Origin: Pirellulaceae bacterium | GTDB taxonomy: Bacteria; Planctomycetota; Planctomycetia; Pirellulales; Pirellulaceae | DNA length: 64,000 nucleotides | NCBI GenBank assembly: GCA_026004775.1 | Contig: BPJU01000011.1 | Coordinates: 17,690-81,689, forward strand | Direction of reading: 5' to 3' | Part shown: positions 8,855 to 19,164 of the stretch, in pieces | How the letters are laid out: each line of letters starts with the position of its first letter | Numbering within the stretch: position 1 is the stretch's first letter | The notes under the pieces: model-generated | Seen by the model: the letters and a program-made list of their open reading frames with translations, nothing else | What the model was told of the DNA's origin: nothing | Database searches by the model: none | Made by a program: the position numbers and the translations under genes

Positions 8855-9568
8855 TTAATTATCCAGCTTCGATTGACGCGGCGACTGAGGTTTCGGGAAA
8901 TTCATCACAGCCTTGCGCCGGCTAGCACCTACGGGCAGTTGCTGAAGCCACGCAAAACCGGCTTGCGTGTGCCCGTTCAGCCGCCGCGTTCCAGAAACGA
9001 AGCAGTGTCCCTGGACAAAAAAGCGCAACGGCAGTTCCTGAGCCAGCCGAATTCCGATCCGAGGCGAGACGCCCAGCGTCCACTCGGGCAGAGCCGGCCC
9101 CTGTTCGATCCACAGCCCGTGGCCTGTGGTCAGGTCCCACCCGTCCCACTGAAGGTTTAGCTGGAAGGCCTCACAGAGCCGGCCGGGACCGCGCGTCCAG
9201 TCGAGCGGATTCGAGCGGCTGCGCCACCGGGCCATCAGCTCCATTCCTTCTTCCGGCTCTACGGCCCGGATCAGTACGGCAGCCCCTACTCCCTGCGATT
9301 CACACACCACATTCAAGCAATACCGCGTATGGATAGTGTAGACGTAGGCGTGGCCGGGCGGCCCGAACATCGACCGGTTGCGCCGCGTGGGTCCACGATA
9401 CGAATGGCTGGCCGGATCGCCGGCCGCCAGGTACGCTTCGGCCTCCACGATCAGCCCACTTACCCTCTGCCCCTGCCAATCGCGTACAAGACGCTTGCCC
9501 AACAGCTCTTGAGCCACCCGAACCACCGGCCGGTCGTAGAATGCTCGATCCAACACCGTTCCATTCAT
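8855..9568 (-). CDS. 3-methyladenine DNA glycosylase (AAG/MPG family)
   Basis: 237 aa from the ATG at 9568. The frame also opens 15 codons earlier at 9613, which would overlap the upstream gene. Family motifs are LLGKRLVRDW, VEAEAYLAAGDPASHSYRG (containing the catalytic Glu), RNRSMFGPPGHAYVY and LIRAVEPEEG, then TRGPGRLCEAF. It would excise alkylated purines in base-excision repair. The C-terminus carries a short basic extension rich in Pro and Gln. Tight spacing to the upstream membrane-protein gene suggests co-transcription. Confidence 0.92.
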   Translation of the reverse strand: MNGTVLDRAFYDRPVVRVAQELLGKRLVRDWQGQRVSGLIVEAEAYLAAGDPASHSYRGPTRRNRSMFGPPGHAYVYTIHTRYCLNVVCESQGVGAAVLIRAVEPEEGMELMARWRSRSNPLDWTRGPGRLCEAFQLNLQWDGWDLTTGHGLWIEQGPALPEWTLGVSPRIGIRLAQELPLRFFVQGHCFVSGTRRLNGHTQAGFAWLQQLPVGASRRKAVMNFPKPQSPRQSKLDN

Positions 9569-9605
9569 CCTGCCACCTGCCGATTCGTTGCGCTCGTGCA
9601 TGCCA

Positions 9606-10928
9606 TCACGCATTCGGGAGACCGAGGTCCGAGCTTTGCCGTGATTGTACGGCTGCCAGGGCGGTGGCAGCCAAGCCGCTTACGGCACACCAGGTGTAGG
9701 CTCCATAAGCCGACAACTGCCGCTGAAGTGCGGCTCCGATTATATCCTTCGCACCGCACAGCCCGAACACCAGCACGCACGCCAACGCCAGGCTCGAGAG
9801 CGTCTGGTCGCGTCCTGTTGTCCACTGCACAGCGCACACCGCGATGGCCGGTGCCAGCGCCGCAAAATGCTGGCGACTGCTCATCGGAGATAAAAGCAGC
9901 ATCCCACACAGGACAGTCGCCGCCATGCATAAAGCGGTCCATGTGGTGGGGCGAGCAGCGGTGCGGCTCGAGCGCCATGTGGCCCATAGCGTCACCGCCA
10001 ACACCATCAATTTCAGTATCATCGCTATCCGATGCTGCAACGGCTCGGCTACCTCCACCAATGCCACGTTCCACCGCAGGGGCCATTCGTTCGGAACCGG
10101 GGTCATCAACCGGTACAACGTACCCGACAAGCTCTGGTTCAAATGATTCCACTTCCGCCACGCCCCGGCCACGTCTGGCGCCGCCGCAACCCCCACTCTT
10201 GCAACAAACGTTTCGTACCAATCCAGCACCATAGGGCCTGGTTGCCGGTCCCCAACCAGCCAATCGGGCAAAAACGTGGCGGCGGCCGCCACTACCACAA
10301 ACACCAATGCTTCCCACAACTGGCGCCGCCAAAGAAGCACGGCCAGGAACAACAGCGGCGTCGCCTTGCAAGCAGCCGCCAGCCCCCAGAAGAAACCCGA
10401 TAACCACCCGCGCCAGGACCAACACACCATCCCGGCCACTACCAGCGCCAAAACAATATATTCGTGACTCTGATATGTAATGGGGCTTAACAAAAACCGA
10501 ATTTGCAATAAAATACTCATACCAATAATAGCAGCCTTTTGTTTTCGTGACAACTTTTCACGACTCACACTTCTCAATGCAATTACCAGAATGGTGCGAG
10601 CTACCCATATTGCCAGCAACAAATTTGCAGCAGTCCAAAGGGCTCGATCCCACGGCGGATGCATGAACGCAAACGGCAGATATGCCAGCACAAAAAAAGG
10701 AGGATAGGTAAAAGCAGCCGCATCATCCCGGCGATAAATCGTTTCCCCTTTCCAATAACGCTCGGCTGCCAGCCGATAAACCCGCGTGTCGCCAGGACGA
10801 CTCCGCACTGTTGCAAACGTCCAGCCCGCCAGCAAACAGAAAAACGCGACCAACACCCATACAAGGAACCCAGGTACTCTCGATCGCTCTGTGTTGTTTG
10901 GTATTGTCCGCGAAGTATGACGATCCAT
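9606..10928 (-). CDS. integral membrane glycosyltransferase-like protein (GT87/DUF2029)
   Basis: 440 aa with about ten hydrophobic segments, starting with one at about 18-40. After the first segment comes a loop with Asp and Tyr residues (GDTRVYRLAAERYWKGE, YRRDDAAAFTYPP) and a WGLAAACKATPLLFL segment, typical of the DUF2029/GT87 family of polyprenyl-phosphate-mannose-dependent mannosyltransferases. Related proteins add mannose or arabinose on the outer face of the membrane. The acceptor is unknown and no other glycan genes are adjacent. Confidence 0.75.
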   Translation of the reverse strand: MDRHTSRTIPNNTERSRVPGFLVWVLVAFFCLLAGWTFATVRSRPGDTRVYRLAAERYWKGETIYRRDDAAAFTYPPFFVLAYLPFAFMHPPWDRALWTAANLLLAIWVARTILVIALRSVSREKLSRKQKAAIIGMSILLQIRFLLSPITYQSHEYIVLALVVAGMVCWSWRGWLSGFFWGLAAACKATPLLFLAVLLWRRQLWEALVFVVVAAAATFLPDWLVGDRQPGPMVLDWYETFVARVGVAAAPDVAGAWRKWNHLNQSLSGTLYRLMTPVPNEWPLRWNVALVEVAEPLQHRIAMILKLMVLAVTLWATWRSSRTAARPTTWTALCMAATVLCGMLLLSPMSSRQHFAALAPAIAVCAVQWTTGRDQTLSSLALACVLVFGLCGAKDIIGAALQRQLSAYGAYTWCAVSGLAATALAAVQSRQSSDLGLPNA

Positions 10929-11081
10929 CCGTGAGCTCGCTCAATGCGTCACTTGCAAATTTTCATTTTCTTGCTCTTGGTCGGTGAAAGTAGACGCCAC
11001 CGAAAGAACCTATTTGGGTACTCATGCGCTTTGTTCTTGTAGCGTTCGTCGCTGTTTCCCAAGGCAAACATCCAGTGGTGG

Positions 11082-12005
11082 TTAGTTGTTGCTGTTTTCC
11101 GTCAAATATCCCAAGCGAACCAGAAATCGGTCTACCGCTTCGAGCGTTTCCCGATAATAGCGATTATCTCCTCTTCCGTAATTGAAGAATCCGTGCGGCT
11201 GCCCTTCATAACCAATCAGCTCACAGTCGGCGCCTGCTTTGCGCATCGCTTCGCAGAATAGTTCGACGGTTCGGTACGGCACCGTTGTATCCGCTCGGCC
11301 GTGCAGTATGAGTGTCGGGGGAAGCCGATCCCAGCGCTGGATATTATGGAAGGGCGAGACTTGTTCGGCCGCAGCGCCGAAGCGTTCTTCCAGGGCCGCC
11401 AGGCGATCGGCAGGTAATATGGTTTGTCCCTCCACCGGCGCCAGGATGACGGCCGGATTGAACAATACCAGGGCGTTGGGGCGGCAACTGATCGAGGTAT
11501 CTTCGCCGGGTTCGTCCAGTCCGGGAAGGAGCGCCGTGGCGGCAGCCAGGTGGCCTCCGGCCGAGCCGCCGGCGGCTACAATTCGATCGGGGTCAATTCC
11601 AAGTTGCCTGGCATGAGCTCGAACCCAGCGTACAGCCGACTTGGCATCAGCCACGCACTGAGCCACTGTCGCCTGGTGGCGTGATTCGACGCGATAGTCG
11701 GCAGCAATGGCCACCATACCGCGGCCGGCCAGATACAGGCATTGCTGGTAGAATTGCGCCGGGGTTCCGGACCGCCAGCCACCCCCGAAGAAAAAAATAA
11801 TCGCCAGTCGTGCCTCACGCGGCTCGCTCTCTTTCGGCTCATATATGTACAACCGCAAGACCGTCCCGTCGATTCGCTTGTAAACTTCTTCCCGAGCACC
11901 CGGCATTTCCGGCGGATAAGCTCGTTGCCGCTGGGGCTGCTGCGCCCAGGCCGGCACCGACGCCGAACCTATCAGAACCAGTGCGACAAGATACGCGCCT
12001 CGCAT
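11082..12005 (-). CDS. exported alpha/beta-hydrolase (BD-FAE/carboxylesterase-like)
   Basis: 307 aa from the ATG at 12005, which begins a clear signal peptide (MRGAYLVALVLIGSASVPAWAQ) and has GGGAG-like GGGAG sequence eight bases upstream. The same frame stays open 42 codons further, but that part looks non-coding. The oxyanion-hole motif is FFGGGW, the nucleophile elbow GGSAGGH, the acid DTTVP in HGRADTTVP, and the His in GQPHGFFN, so the triad is complete. Planctomycetes carry many such secreted esterases that remove acyl groups from polysaccharides. The substrate is not known. Confidence 0.85.
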   Translation of the reverse strand: MRGAYLVALVLIGSASVPAWAQQPQRQRAYPPEMPGAREEVYKRIDGTVLRLYIYEPKESEPREARLAIIFFFGGGWRSGTPAQFYQQCLYLAGRGMVAIAADYRVESRHQATVAQCVADAKSAVRWVRAHARQLGIDPDRIVAAGGSAGGHLAAATALLPGLDEPGEDTSISCRPNALVLFNPAVILAPVEGQTILPADRLAALEERFGAAAEQVSPFHNIQRWDRLPPTLILHGRADTTVPYRTVELFCEAMRKAGADCELIGYEGQPHGFFNYGRGDNRYYRETLEAVDRFLVRLGYLTENSNN

Positions 12006-12174
12006 GCTCCTGGCTCCCAAAATGGCATGAAAACTTTTTTGCCTCTCCCGCGATCGAAAACGCACGACAAGACATTGTCTAACAACGGCACATCCGGCAC
12101 AATATGAACACCACGAATTCGATCCCGACAAGCGAAACGTCAGTCGCGACCACAGGGCAGGGGAGGCTTGCCGG

Positions 12175-12471
12175 ATGGTGCCGGGTGCCGTTCCTCAGGC
12201 CCACGCCTTCGGGCACCTCGGAAAGTGGCAGGCGATCGGCATGTTTTTCGAGTGGGCAATCCGGATTGTGGCGGAAGACAAAATCCAAGCGGCCATGCGT
12301 GACGGCCAGTTCGATGGCCTGCCTGGATTCGGCAAACCTTGCCCGCTGATCGATGAGCCGTACGACGAGTACTGGTGGATACGCCGCAAGATTATTCGCG
12401 AGGAATTGCAGGCGCTTCTGGCGGACGCGAGGCACAAAGAGAATTCATACGGTAAGCCCGCCCCAGAGTAG
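12175..12471 (+). CDS. DUF1992 protein (DnaJC28-like conserved domain)
   Basis: 98 aa. The core AEDKIQAAMRDGQFDGLPGFGKP followed by a PYDEYWWIRRKI segment is the DUF1992 signature, found alone in bacteria and in eukaryotic DNAJC28. The start at 12175 is supported by GGGGAGG eight bases upstream; an alternative is the ATG at 12241, just before the conserved part. Function is unknown. A weak hairpin (gcccca / tggggc) overlaps the stop region at about 12459-12480. Confidence 0.78.
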   Translation: MVPGAVPQAHAFGHLGKWQAIGMFFEWAIRIVAEDKIQAAMRDGQFDGLPGFGKPCPLIDEPYDEYWWIRRKIIREELQALLADARHKENSYGKPAPE

Positions 12472-12645
12472 TTTTGGGGCTTTCGGCAAGTGGAAGCAGC
12501 CTTCGATCAGGTACAGAGTGTCTGTTGACGATTGCGGGGCAGGTTGGTGCATCCGAGCCGCTGTGCGCGCGCGGTTATGAAACGAGGGTGAGAAACCCGG
12601 GCTCCCGGTGCACGACAGGCTCGCACCGGGGCCCGACAGGGCCAT

Positions 12646-13950
12646 TCATGCGCTATCCGCTCGAGCAAAGTTTTCGATGATTCCCACCGACTCGATTCCC
12701 TCGTTCATGAGCAACTGAATCAGTTGTTCCAGGTCGGAGCGAGAACTATTGCGCAGGTCACGCACCACGATAGCCGCTTGCAGAGAAGCTGCTTTATCCC
12801 AGGGCAACCACTCGCTGGCCGTCGGCCAACGGCCAAGATCGATCAAGACCAGGTCGAACGCGCGAAGCGCCCAGTGGCGAATCAACTGGTGCCAGACGGA
12901 GCCTTCGATCGGTTCCGGCGGCATCGGCTGCCGGGCTACCAGCGGCACGATCACAAGTTGGTCGTGGATCGAGTAAACTGCCGTTTCGTCGTAAGAGGTT
13001 TGGTGCCCGGGAGCCGCCCGCCAGTCAAACGGCATTTCGATGCCCAAGAGTTGTGCCATGCGGACGTTTTCCAGATCGGCTTCGATGAGCACCGTGCGAA
13101 GGCCGGTGTGCGCCGCGGCTCGGGCAAGCAGCATCGCCACCGTTGTTCGGCCTTCACCTCGTTGGAGCCCGGTGATCCCCATTACCCGATGCCCTTGCGC
13201 GACGGCAGTCCGAAGCTGCTGGGCGGTTTCGAGCAACTCGTCGCCGAGCATGCGATAGAGCTTTTCGCAATCAGCCGGCCACGGGAATTGATCCACTTCC
13301 CAGGCCACGGGAAGATCGTCTTCCGAGTTGGCCGGGATTTCGGTATGGGGCTGTTCGGTGGGCTCGTCCGCGGCAGGGGGAGCTACTTCGTCGAGCGACC
13401 GATCGGCTCGCGCAGTGGCCGCCACGACGGGGGCTTCGATGGCTCGTGGACGCGATTGGGGTTGCGCTACGGCGTGCGGTCGATTCGTTGACTCGCGGCC
13501 AAGGGCACGCGAGGCTGCCCCGTCGATCCGCATTTCCAGAATCGGTTGTCCGGAAGCCGCCCTTGCCGCGCCCGGTTTCGGAATGGGAGTGGTGGACCAT
13601 TGCGGAGTAACCAGAATGGTCGACTGATGGAACCACTCGCCGGCCGCTCCCAAGTGGCTTACGATCCAGGTCTCTTCTGTCGAACCGCCGGTACCACCCT
13701 CGGCGTGGGCCGGGTAAGGGCCCCACAGATGGCCACCGGGCGGCACGTGAGCGAGGTCAGGCCTATGAAGCGTATCATGCCTCGCTGCTGAAGTCTTGGG
13801 CGGTGCTCCTGCGGGTGTGGGCCGGTGCGTGTCCGGGGCCACCCCGATTTCAAAATGCGGCTGCGGCACCACACCGGAAAGCTCTGGTGCCGCCTCCCGC
13901 GAAACGTGTCGCAGGTGACTCGAATTGCGAGCGTCACGGAGTGTGCTCAT
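12646..13950 (-). CDS. CpsD/BY-kinase-like P-loop protein with long disordered N-terminus
   Basis: 434 aa. Residues 1-220 are low-complexity, rich in Pro, Ala, Arg and Thr. Residues 225-434 resemble the CpsD/CapB family: a helix with CEKLYRMLGDELLETAQQLR, a P-loop GLQRGEGRTT at 261-270 and a Walker A'-like TVLIEADLEN at about 286. The invariant P-loop Lys is replaced by Arg (R268), and no Tyr-rich tail is present, so kinase activity is doubtful. It may be a regulatory relative acting in exopolysaccharide export. It overlaps the upstream membrane-protein gene by 17 bases. Confidence 0.68.
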   Translation of the reverse strand: MSTLRDARNSSHLRHVSREAAPELSGVVPQPHFEIGVAPDTHRPTPAGAPPKTSAARHDTLHRPDLAHVPPGGHLWGPYPAHAEGGTGGSTEETWIVSHLGAAGEWFHQSTILVTPQWSTTPIPKPGAARAASGQPILEMRIDGAASRALGRESTNRPHAVAQPQSRPRAIEAPVVAATARADRSLDEVAPPAADEPTEQPHTEIPANSEDDLPVAWEVDQFPWPADCEKLYRMLGDELLETAQQLRTAVAQGHRVMGITGLQRGEGRTTVAMLLARAAAHTGLRTVLIEADLENVRMAQLLGIEMPFDWRAAPGHQTSYDETAVYSIHDQLVIVPLVARQPMPPEPIEGSVWHQLIRHWALRAFDLVLIDLGRWPTASEWLPWDKAASLQAAIVVRDLRNSSRSDLEQLIQLLMNEGIESVGIIENFARADSA

Positions 13951-14851
13951 CGTTCTCGATCCGGGGCAAAAGGCGGCGTGGTTCGTAGGGCTGAATGCCA
14001 GCAGCCGTCGTTTGGGCAGCCGGCACGATGTCCAGGGAGGCTGTTACACCGCGACCCGCAGGACTTCCGGTGTCCTCGCGCGCAACCACCGTGTCTGGAG
14101 GTTCGGGCGAGTTGTGCCGGGGTGTGGTTTGGGACGGACTTTGCGACGCTTGTGGCTCGGCAGATCCGACGCGGTCAAAACCTGTGCCCGCGAGTTCAAA
14201 ACTCGCTTGACGCACGGAAGACCGGGACGATCGCGGGTCATTTCGGCCTTGGTCTAGTCTTGAGTCGGGCCACGACTCGATGGCCCCCGCCGGAGCCACG
14301 TCGGGGTACGCGTCTGGTGAACTTCCGTTCGTGCCGAGGGCACCCGGGTTGGTTGACGTGCCGAACGAATCGCGGTCGATGTGCGTTATGCGCTGCGTGT
14401 CCGCACCGGATTCGTGTGGACGCGATAACGGCTCGGACAGTTTGCGGTGACGATCCCACACGACAAAAACGGTAAAAAGGGCTATGGCGATTAGGGCCGC
14501 CGTCGTGAATCGCTGGACGGTTGGCAGCCGCGTGCTGATCGGAGTCGGTTGCCTGGAGCTGTTGGATTCGTGTGGGTGAACTCGCGGCGACTCGGCGGTC
14601 GGTGAGAGCGATACGCGGCTCGCAGCAACCTGCCCGGCGCTAACCGGCTCGGAGGCTTGGCTGGAACCCTCCTTGTCCGAGGGCTGTCGGCTCATGGAGA
14701 ACCGGCCAGTCCTCGTGGCCGGCTCTAGATCCGGTAACCGGAGCGCCAAGAGAGGTCGACGCTGTCGCTGGACCGAAGGCGGTGAGGCCACTTGGCCGCT
14801 GGGAATCCGGCGGCGGCAAGCAATCGACCCGGGGTTTTTTCTCGAAGACAT
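13934..14851 (-). CDS. single-pass membrane protein of unknown function, partner of CpsD-like protein
   Basis: 305 aa. The start is fixed by GGAGGT eight bases upstream. Residues 1-110 are polar and Arg/Pro/Ser-rich. One hydrophobic helix lies at about 115-132 (TAALIAIALFTVFVVW), and the remainder is a Ser/Pro/Asp-rich, probably disordered, exported region. I do not recognise a domain. Its 3' end overlaps the start of the CpsD-like gene, so the two are probably co-translated. A membrane anchor beside a CpsD-like ATPase recalls polysaccharide co-polymerase pairs, but the Wzz fold is not visible. Confidence 0.65.
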   Translation of the reverse strand: MSSRKNPGSIACRRRIPSGQVASPPSVQRQRRPLLALRLPDLEPATRTGRFSMSRQPSDKEGSSQASEPVSAGQVAASRVSLSPTAESPRVHPHESNSSRQPTPISTRLPTVQRFTTAALIAIALFTVFVVWDRHRKLSEPLSRPHESGADTQRITHIDRDSFGTSTNPGALGTNGSSPDAYPDVAPAGAIESWPDSRLDQGRNDPRSSRSSVRQASFELAGTGFDRVGSAEPQASQSPSQTTPRHNSPEPPDTVVAREDTGSPAGRGVTASLDIVPAAQTTAAGIQPYEPRRLLPRIENDEHTP

Positions 14852-15459
14852 GAGACTCCACCTCCCGCCTGCTCGATGTGGCCAGACGCGGCTCAGGTGC
14901 GCGTCTTGGGCTATTTATCGGAAACCGGTCAACAAGACCTTGAGTTTTACAACGACCTTAACGGGCCTTGACGCAAGGCCTACGGGCCACTGATGGGCTT
15001 GAGGGCAGACGGCCAGACTATGATAAGTGCGGTGCCAGGCACTACAGTTTCCGTCGCCAACGCTAATTCAACTGCCACAAAACCCATTTTTACGTCAAAA
15101 CATCTTCCTTAGTTTGCGGCCTTTTTTGCGGTCGACGCGGATAGGTGCTAGCGCGATGAAAGACAGTTTACCGCCGCGCTTATGCGGCAGCGGCTTTCCC
15201 CGTTGCGGCCGAACCGCTAGCCGGGAAAGCACGTTCCGCCGCATCGTCCCCCACAAAGGCAAGGAAGAGACCTTCCGATTTGACAAGTTAGTTGATCAAC
15301 AAGGTCATGTATAGCCAAACTATTCGTTTCTCGTTATCATGGCCATAAGGAGCCGCGAGTCTTCGCTTGGCCTGGGCCGCGCCGTGCGATCGGTGACCGC
15401 CTCCACGGCTCCGATAGCGACAACAGCCGGAACAACTTCATACCACTTGGGCTTACAAC
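14852..15459. other. intergenic region upstream of metH
   Basis: About 600 bases between divergently transcribed genes. It must hold the promoters for the membrane-protein gene (minus) and metH (plus). I looked for cobalamin, SAM and SAH riboswitch cores, which would make sense ahead of metH, and did not recognise one. Short GC hairpins occur around 15165-15235 (for example gccgcgcttatgcggc), but I cannot assign them. Confidence 0.5.
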
Positions 15460-18400
15460 GTGGCAGATCATTGGACACGCGTATCCGAACAACTTCAGCA
15501 AGCAATCGAACAGCGTGTGTTACTGCTGGACGGTGCCATGGGCACGATGGTCCAGGCTCTGCGCCTTGATGCGCGCAGCATGCGTGGCGAGCGTTTTGCC
15601 GATCACCCTCGCGATCTATCCAACTTTGTTGACATTCTCTGCCTTACTCGCCCGGACGACGTAGTAGCGATCCACCGCCAATACCTGGAAGCCGGTGCGG
15701 ACATCATCGAAACGAATACGTTCGGGTCAAGCCCTGTGGGGATGGAGGAGTTTCATTTGCCGCGGGAGCTGGTGCGCGAGCTGAATGCGGCGGCCGTTGC
15801 CTGTGCTCGACAAGCCATCGAACAGGTGCAGGAACGTACTCCCGACCGGCCTCGTTTCATTGCCGGCTCGATCGGTCCTACCACCAAGCAAGCCTCGATT
15901 TCCACCGATGTCGACGACCCTGGAGCTCGGAGCGTCACTTTTGAACAGATGCGGCAGTCGTACTATGAGCAGGTAGCGGCATTGGTGGAGGCCGGCGTCG
16001 ATATTTTGCTACCCGAAACAGCGATCGATACGCTGAACTTGAAGGCTTGTTTGTTTGCCATCCAGCAGTATTGCGACGAGCATGGTATTCGTGTGCCGGT
16101 CATGATCTCCGCGTCGTTTAACGCCGCCGGTGTCACGTTCGTTTCCAGCCAAACCGTCGAGGCTTTCTGGATCTCGATCTCGCACTTTCCGATGTTCAGC
16201 GTCGGCATCAATTGTTCGTTGGGTCCGGAGTTGATGCGGCCTCACATCGAGGAGCTGGCGCGGGTCGCGCCGGTGCCGATCAGTTGTTATCCCAACGCCG
16301 GGATGCCCGACGAGATGGGGCGGTATCGACTGGGGCCGGAGCAGATGGCTCGTCAGTTGCGCGAGTTTGCCGAGCGCGGGTGGGTCAACATTCTGGGCGG
16401 CTGTTGCGGCACGACGCCGGCACATATTGCCGCTTTGGACGAAGCGCTGCGCGGCGTGAAGCCCCGACGCATCGAACCGCCTTCGTTCGCCTATACGCGG
16501 TTGAGCGGTACCGAACCGCTGGTGCTGCGGCCCGATAGCAATTTCCTGATGATCGGCGAACGCACCAACATCACCGGCTCGCGCCGCTTTGCCCGGCTGA
16601 TCCGCGAGGGACGCTTCCAGGAAGCGGTCGAAATCGCTCGGGAGCAGATCGCCGGCGGTGCCTTGGTAATCGATGTCAACATGGATGACGATCTGATCGA
16701 CGGCGAAGCCGCCATGACGCGCTTCCTCAATTTGCTGGCTGCCGAAGCCGATATCGCTCGCGTGCCGATCATGATCGACAGCTCCCGCTGGTCGGTACTG
16801 GAAGCGGGGTTGCGATGTGTGCAGGGAAAAGCGATCGTCAACTCGATCAGCCTCAAAGACGGAGAGCAGGAGTTTCTCCGCCGCGCCCGTCTCATCCGCC
16901 GCTACGGCGCCGCGGTGGTCGTGATGGCCTTCGACGAAACCGGCCAGGCGGTGGAAACCGACCACAAGGTCGCCATCTGCCGGAGAGCCTACCGGTTGCT
17001 CACCGAAAAAGTTGGCTTCCCCCCGGAAGACATCATCTTCGACCCGAACATTCTGACCGTCGCTACCGGTATCCCGGAACACAACAATTATGCGGTGAAT
17101 TTCATCGAAGCCGTAAGGCAGATCAAACGCGAATGTCCCGGCGCCAAAGTCTCCGGCGGCGTCAGCAACGTCTCCTTCTCGTTCCGCGGCAACGACACGG
17201 TACGCGAAGCCATGCACGCCGTCTTTCTCTATCACGCCATACGCGCCGGCTTGGATATGGGAATCGTCAATCCCGGACAGTTGATGGTGTATGAGGAGAT
17301 TCCGGAGGAGCTGCGCGAGCGAGTCGAGGATGTCATTCTGAATCGCCGTCCCGATGCCACCGAGCGGCTCATCGAATATGCCGAGTCGATCAAAGCGGGA
17401 ACGCGCAAAGCGCCGGGCCAGGACCTGGCTTGGCGAGATTCTCCGGTCGAAGCCCGCCTGGAACATGCTCTGGTCCAGGGGATCGACAAGTTTATCGATC
17501 AAGACGTCGAAGAGGCTTACACGAACTACGGTGATGCGCTTCGCGTCATCGAAGGACCGCTGATGGCCGGAATGGCCCGCGTGGGCGACCTGTTCGGCGC
17601 CGGCAAGATGTTCTTGCCCCAAGTGGTCAAGTCGGCTCGCGTCATGAAAAAAGCGGTAGCCCACCTGTTACCCCATCTGGAAGCGGATCGAGCAAGACGC
17701 GGCGGTAACGTTCCATCGACCCGCGGCACGATCCTGCTGGCCACCGTCAAAGGAGACGTCCACGATATCGGGAAAAACATCGTCGGTGTGGTGTTGGGGT
17801 GCAACAACTATCGGGTGGTCGATCTGGGGGTGATGGTCCCGTGTGACAAGATCCTCGATACGGCCGTCGCCGAGCGAGCGGATATCATCGGTTTGTCCGG
17901 CTTGATTACGCCAAGCTTGGACGAAATGGTACATGTTGCGCAAGAAATGCAGCGGCGCGGCATGTCCATACCCCTGCTGATTGGCGGCGCGACGACCAGT
18001 GCCAAACACACGGCCGTCAAGATCGCCCCCGAATATGCCGGCCCGACCGTGCACGTGCTGGACGCCTCGCGGGCAGCCAACGTGGTAGATCGATTGCTGG
18101 GTGGTGAGAGCCGAGACGAATTTATGGAACAGGTGCGCCGCGAGCAAGAAGAATTGCGCCGCGCCTACCATCAGCGCAACTGGAATCTGGTGCCGCTGGA
18201 AAAGGCTCGCCGCCGCGCCTTCAGCTCCGATTGGCAGGCTCTTGCTATCGACGTTCCCGACTTCCTGGGGGTACGCCACTTCGAGGCGTATCCGCTGGAG
18301 GAACTGCGGCACTATATCGACTGGTCGCCGTTTTTCTGGGCATGGGAGCTACGCGGGAAATTCCCACGGATCCTGCAAGATCCTCAGGCCGGTCCGGTGG

Positions 18401-19164
18401 CCCGTGAGCTGTACGAACGCGCTCAGGAAATGCTCGACAAAATCATCGCTCACGGCTGGCTGACGGCTCGAGCTGCCTACGGTTTCTGGCCGGCCAATTC
18501 CGACGGCGATGATATTCTCGTCTACCAGGACGTCGACCGAAAGCGGATCGTGGCTCGTTTGCCGATGTTGCGCCAGCAATGGCAACGGCAAGGCCAGGAC
18601 GTCTTCCGCTGTCTGGCCGACTATGTCGCTCCGGTCACGTCCGGTCGCGTCGACTATATTGGTGCTTTCGTGGTAACGGCAGGTCATGGCGCGGATGCGT
18701 GTGCCGGCCGTTTCGCCCGGCAGCACGACGATTACAGCGCTATTCTGGTCAAGGCATTGGCCGACCGCTTGGCCGAGGCCTTTGCCGAGCGGCTGCACCA
18801 GATTGCTCGACAGCACTGGGGCTATGGCCGCAGCGAAAAGTTGACGAACGAGGATCTGATCGCCGAAAAATACCGCGGTATCCGGCCTGCACCCGGCTAT
18901 CCGGCCTGCCCCGACCACTCGGAGAAAGTGACCATCTTCCGCTTACTGGATGCCGAACGCCACACGGGAGTTCGGCTTACGGAAAGTTACGCCATGCTGC
19001 CGGCGGCCAGCGTGGCCGGCTGGTATTTCGCTCATCCGGAAGCACGCTACTTCGCCGTGGACCGGATCGGCGAGGACCAGGTGGAAGATTACGCTCGCCG
19101 AAAAGGCATCTCCAAAGAACAGGCCGAACGGCTCCTGTCACCGATTCTCGGCTATGAACGATGA
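15460..19164 (+). CDS. metH: cobalamin-dependent methionine synthase
   Basis: 1234 aa, full length for MetH (E. coli about 1227). Modules in order: homocysteine-binding barrel with DGAMGT near residue 25 and the zinc cysteines in [10 protein letters not shown] around 313-320; pterin-binding barrel (about 350-620, starting near [13 protein letters not shown]); B12 cap and B12-binding Rossmann domain with DVHDIG (D766, H768 the cobalt ligand, G771); C-terminal AdoMet-binding reactivation domain (about 900-1234). It transfers the methyl of methyl-tetrahydrofolate (or another methyl-pterin) to homocysteine. It uses a GTG start with a weak ribosome site. The stop overlaps the next start by four bases (ATGA). 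Confidence 0.97.
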   Translation: MADHWTRVSEQLQQAIEQRVLLLDGAMGTMVQALRLDARSMRGERFADHPRDLSNFVDILCLTRPDDVVAIHRQYLEAGADIIETNTFGSSPVGMEEFHLPRELVRELNAAAVACARQAIEQVQERTPDRPRFIAGSIGPTTKQASISTDVDDPGARSVTFEQMRQSYYEQVAALVEAGVDILLPETAIDTLNLKACLFAIQQYCDEHGIRVPVMISASFNAAGVTFVSSQTVEAFWISISHFPMFSVGINCSLGPELMRPHIEELARVAPVPISCYPNAGMPDEMGRYRLGPEQMARQLREFAERGWVNILGGCCGTTPAHIAALDEALRGVKPRRIEPPSFAYTRLSGTEPLVLRPDSNFLMIGERTNITGSRRFARLIREGRFQEAVEIAREQIAGGALVIDVNMDDDLIDGEAAMTRFLNLLAAEADIARVPIMIDSSRWSVLEAGLRCVQGKAIVNSISLKDGEQEFLRRARLIRRYGAAVVVMAFDETGQAVETDHKVAICRRAYRLLTEKVGFPPEDIIFDPNILTVATGIPEHNNYAVNFIEAVRQIKRECPGAKVSGGVSNVSFSFRGNDTVREAMHAVFLYHAIRAGLDMGIVNPGQLMVYEEIPEELRERVEDVILNRRPDATERLIEYAESIKAGTRKAPGQDLAWRDSPVEARLEHALVQGIDKFIDQDVEEAYTNYGDALRVIEGPLMAGMARVGDLFGAGKMFLPQVVKSARVMKKAVAHLLPHLEADRARRGGNVPSTRGTILLATVKGDVHDIGKNIVGVVLGCNNYRVVDLGVMVPCDKILDTAVAERADIIGLSGLITPSLDEMVHVAQEMQRRGMSIPLLIGGATTSAKHTAVKIAPEYAGPTVHVLDASRAANVVDRLLGGESRDEFMEQVRREQEELRRAYHQRNWNLVPLEKARRRAFSSDWQALAIDVPDFLGVRHFEAYPLEELRHYIDWSPFFWAWELRGKFPRILQDPQAGPVARELYERAQEMLDKIIAHGWLTARAAYGFWPANSDGDDILVYQDVDRKRIVARLPMLRQQWQRQGQDVFRCLADYVAPVTSGRVDYIGAFVVTAGHGADACAGRFARQHDDYSAILVKALADRLAEAFAERLHQIARQHWGYGRSEKLTNEDLIAEKYRGIRPAPGYPACPDHSEKVTIFRLLDAERHTGVRLTESYAMLPAASVAGWYFAHPEARYFAVDRIGEDQVEDYARRKGISKEQAERLLSPILGYER

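Noticed and set aside
12459-12482. Terminator after the DUF1992 gene
   Set aside because: The stem (gcccca/tggggc) is short, overlaps the stop codon and is followed by only three T residues, so I mention it in the gene entry but do not list it.
14852-15459. Cobalamin or SAM riboswitch upstream of metH
   Set aside because: I searched by eye for the conserved cores and did not find them. Hairpins alone are not enough.
16009-17664. 551-codon minus-strand frame inside metH
   Set aside because: It is a shadow of metH caused by GC-rich codon use. The plus strand is unambiguous MetH.
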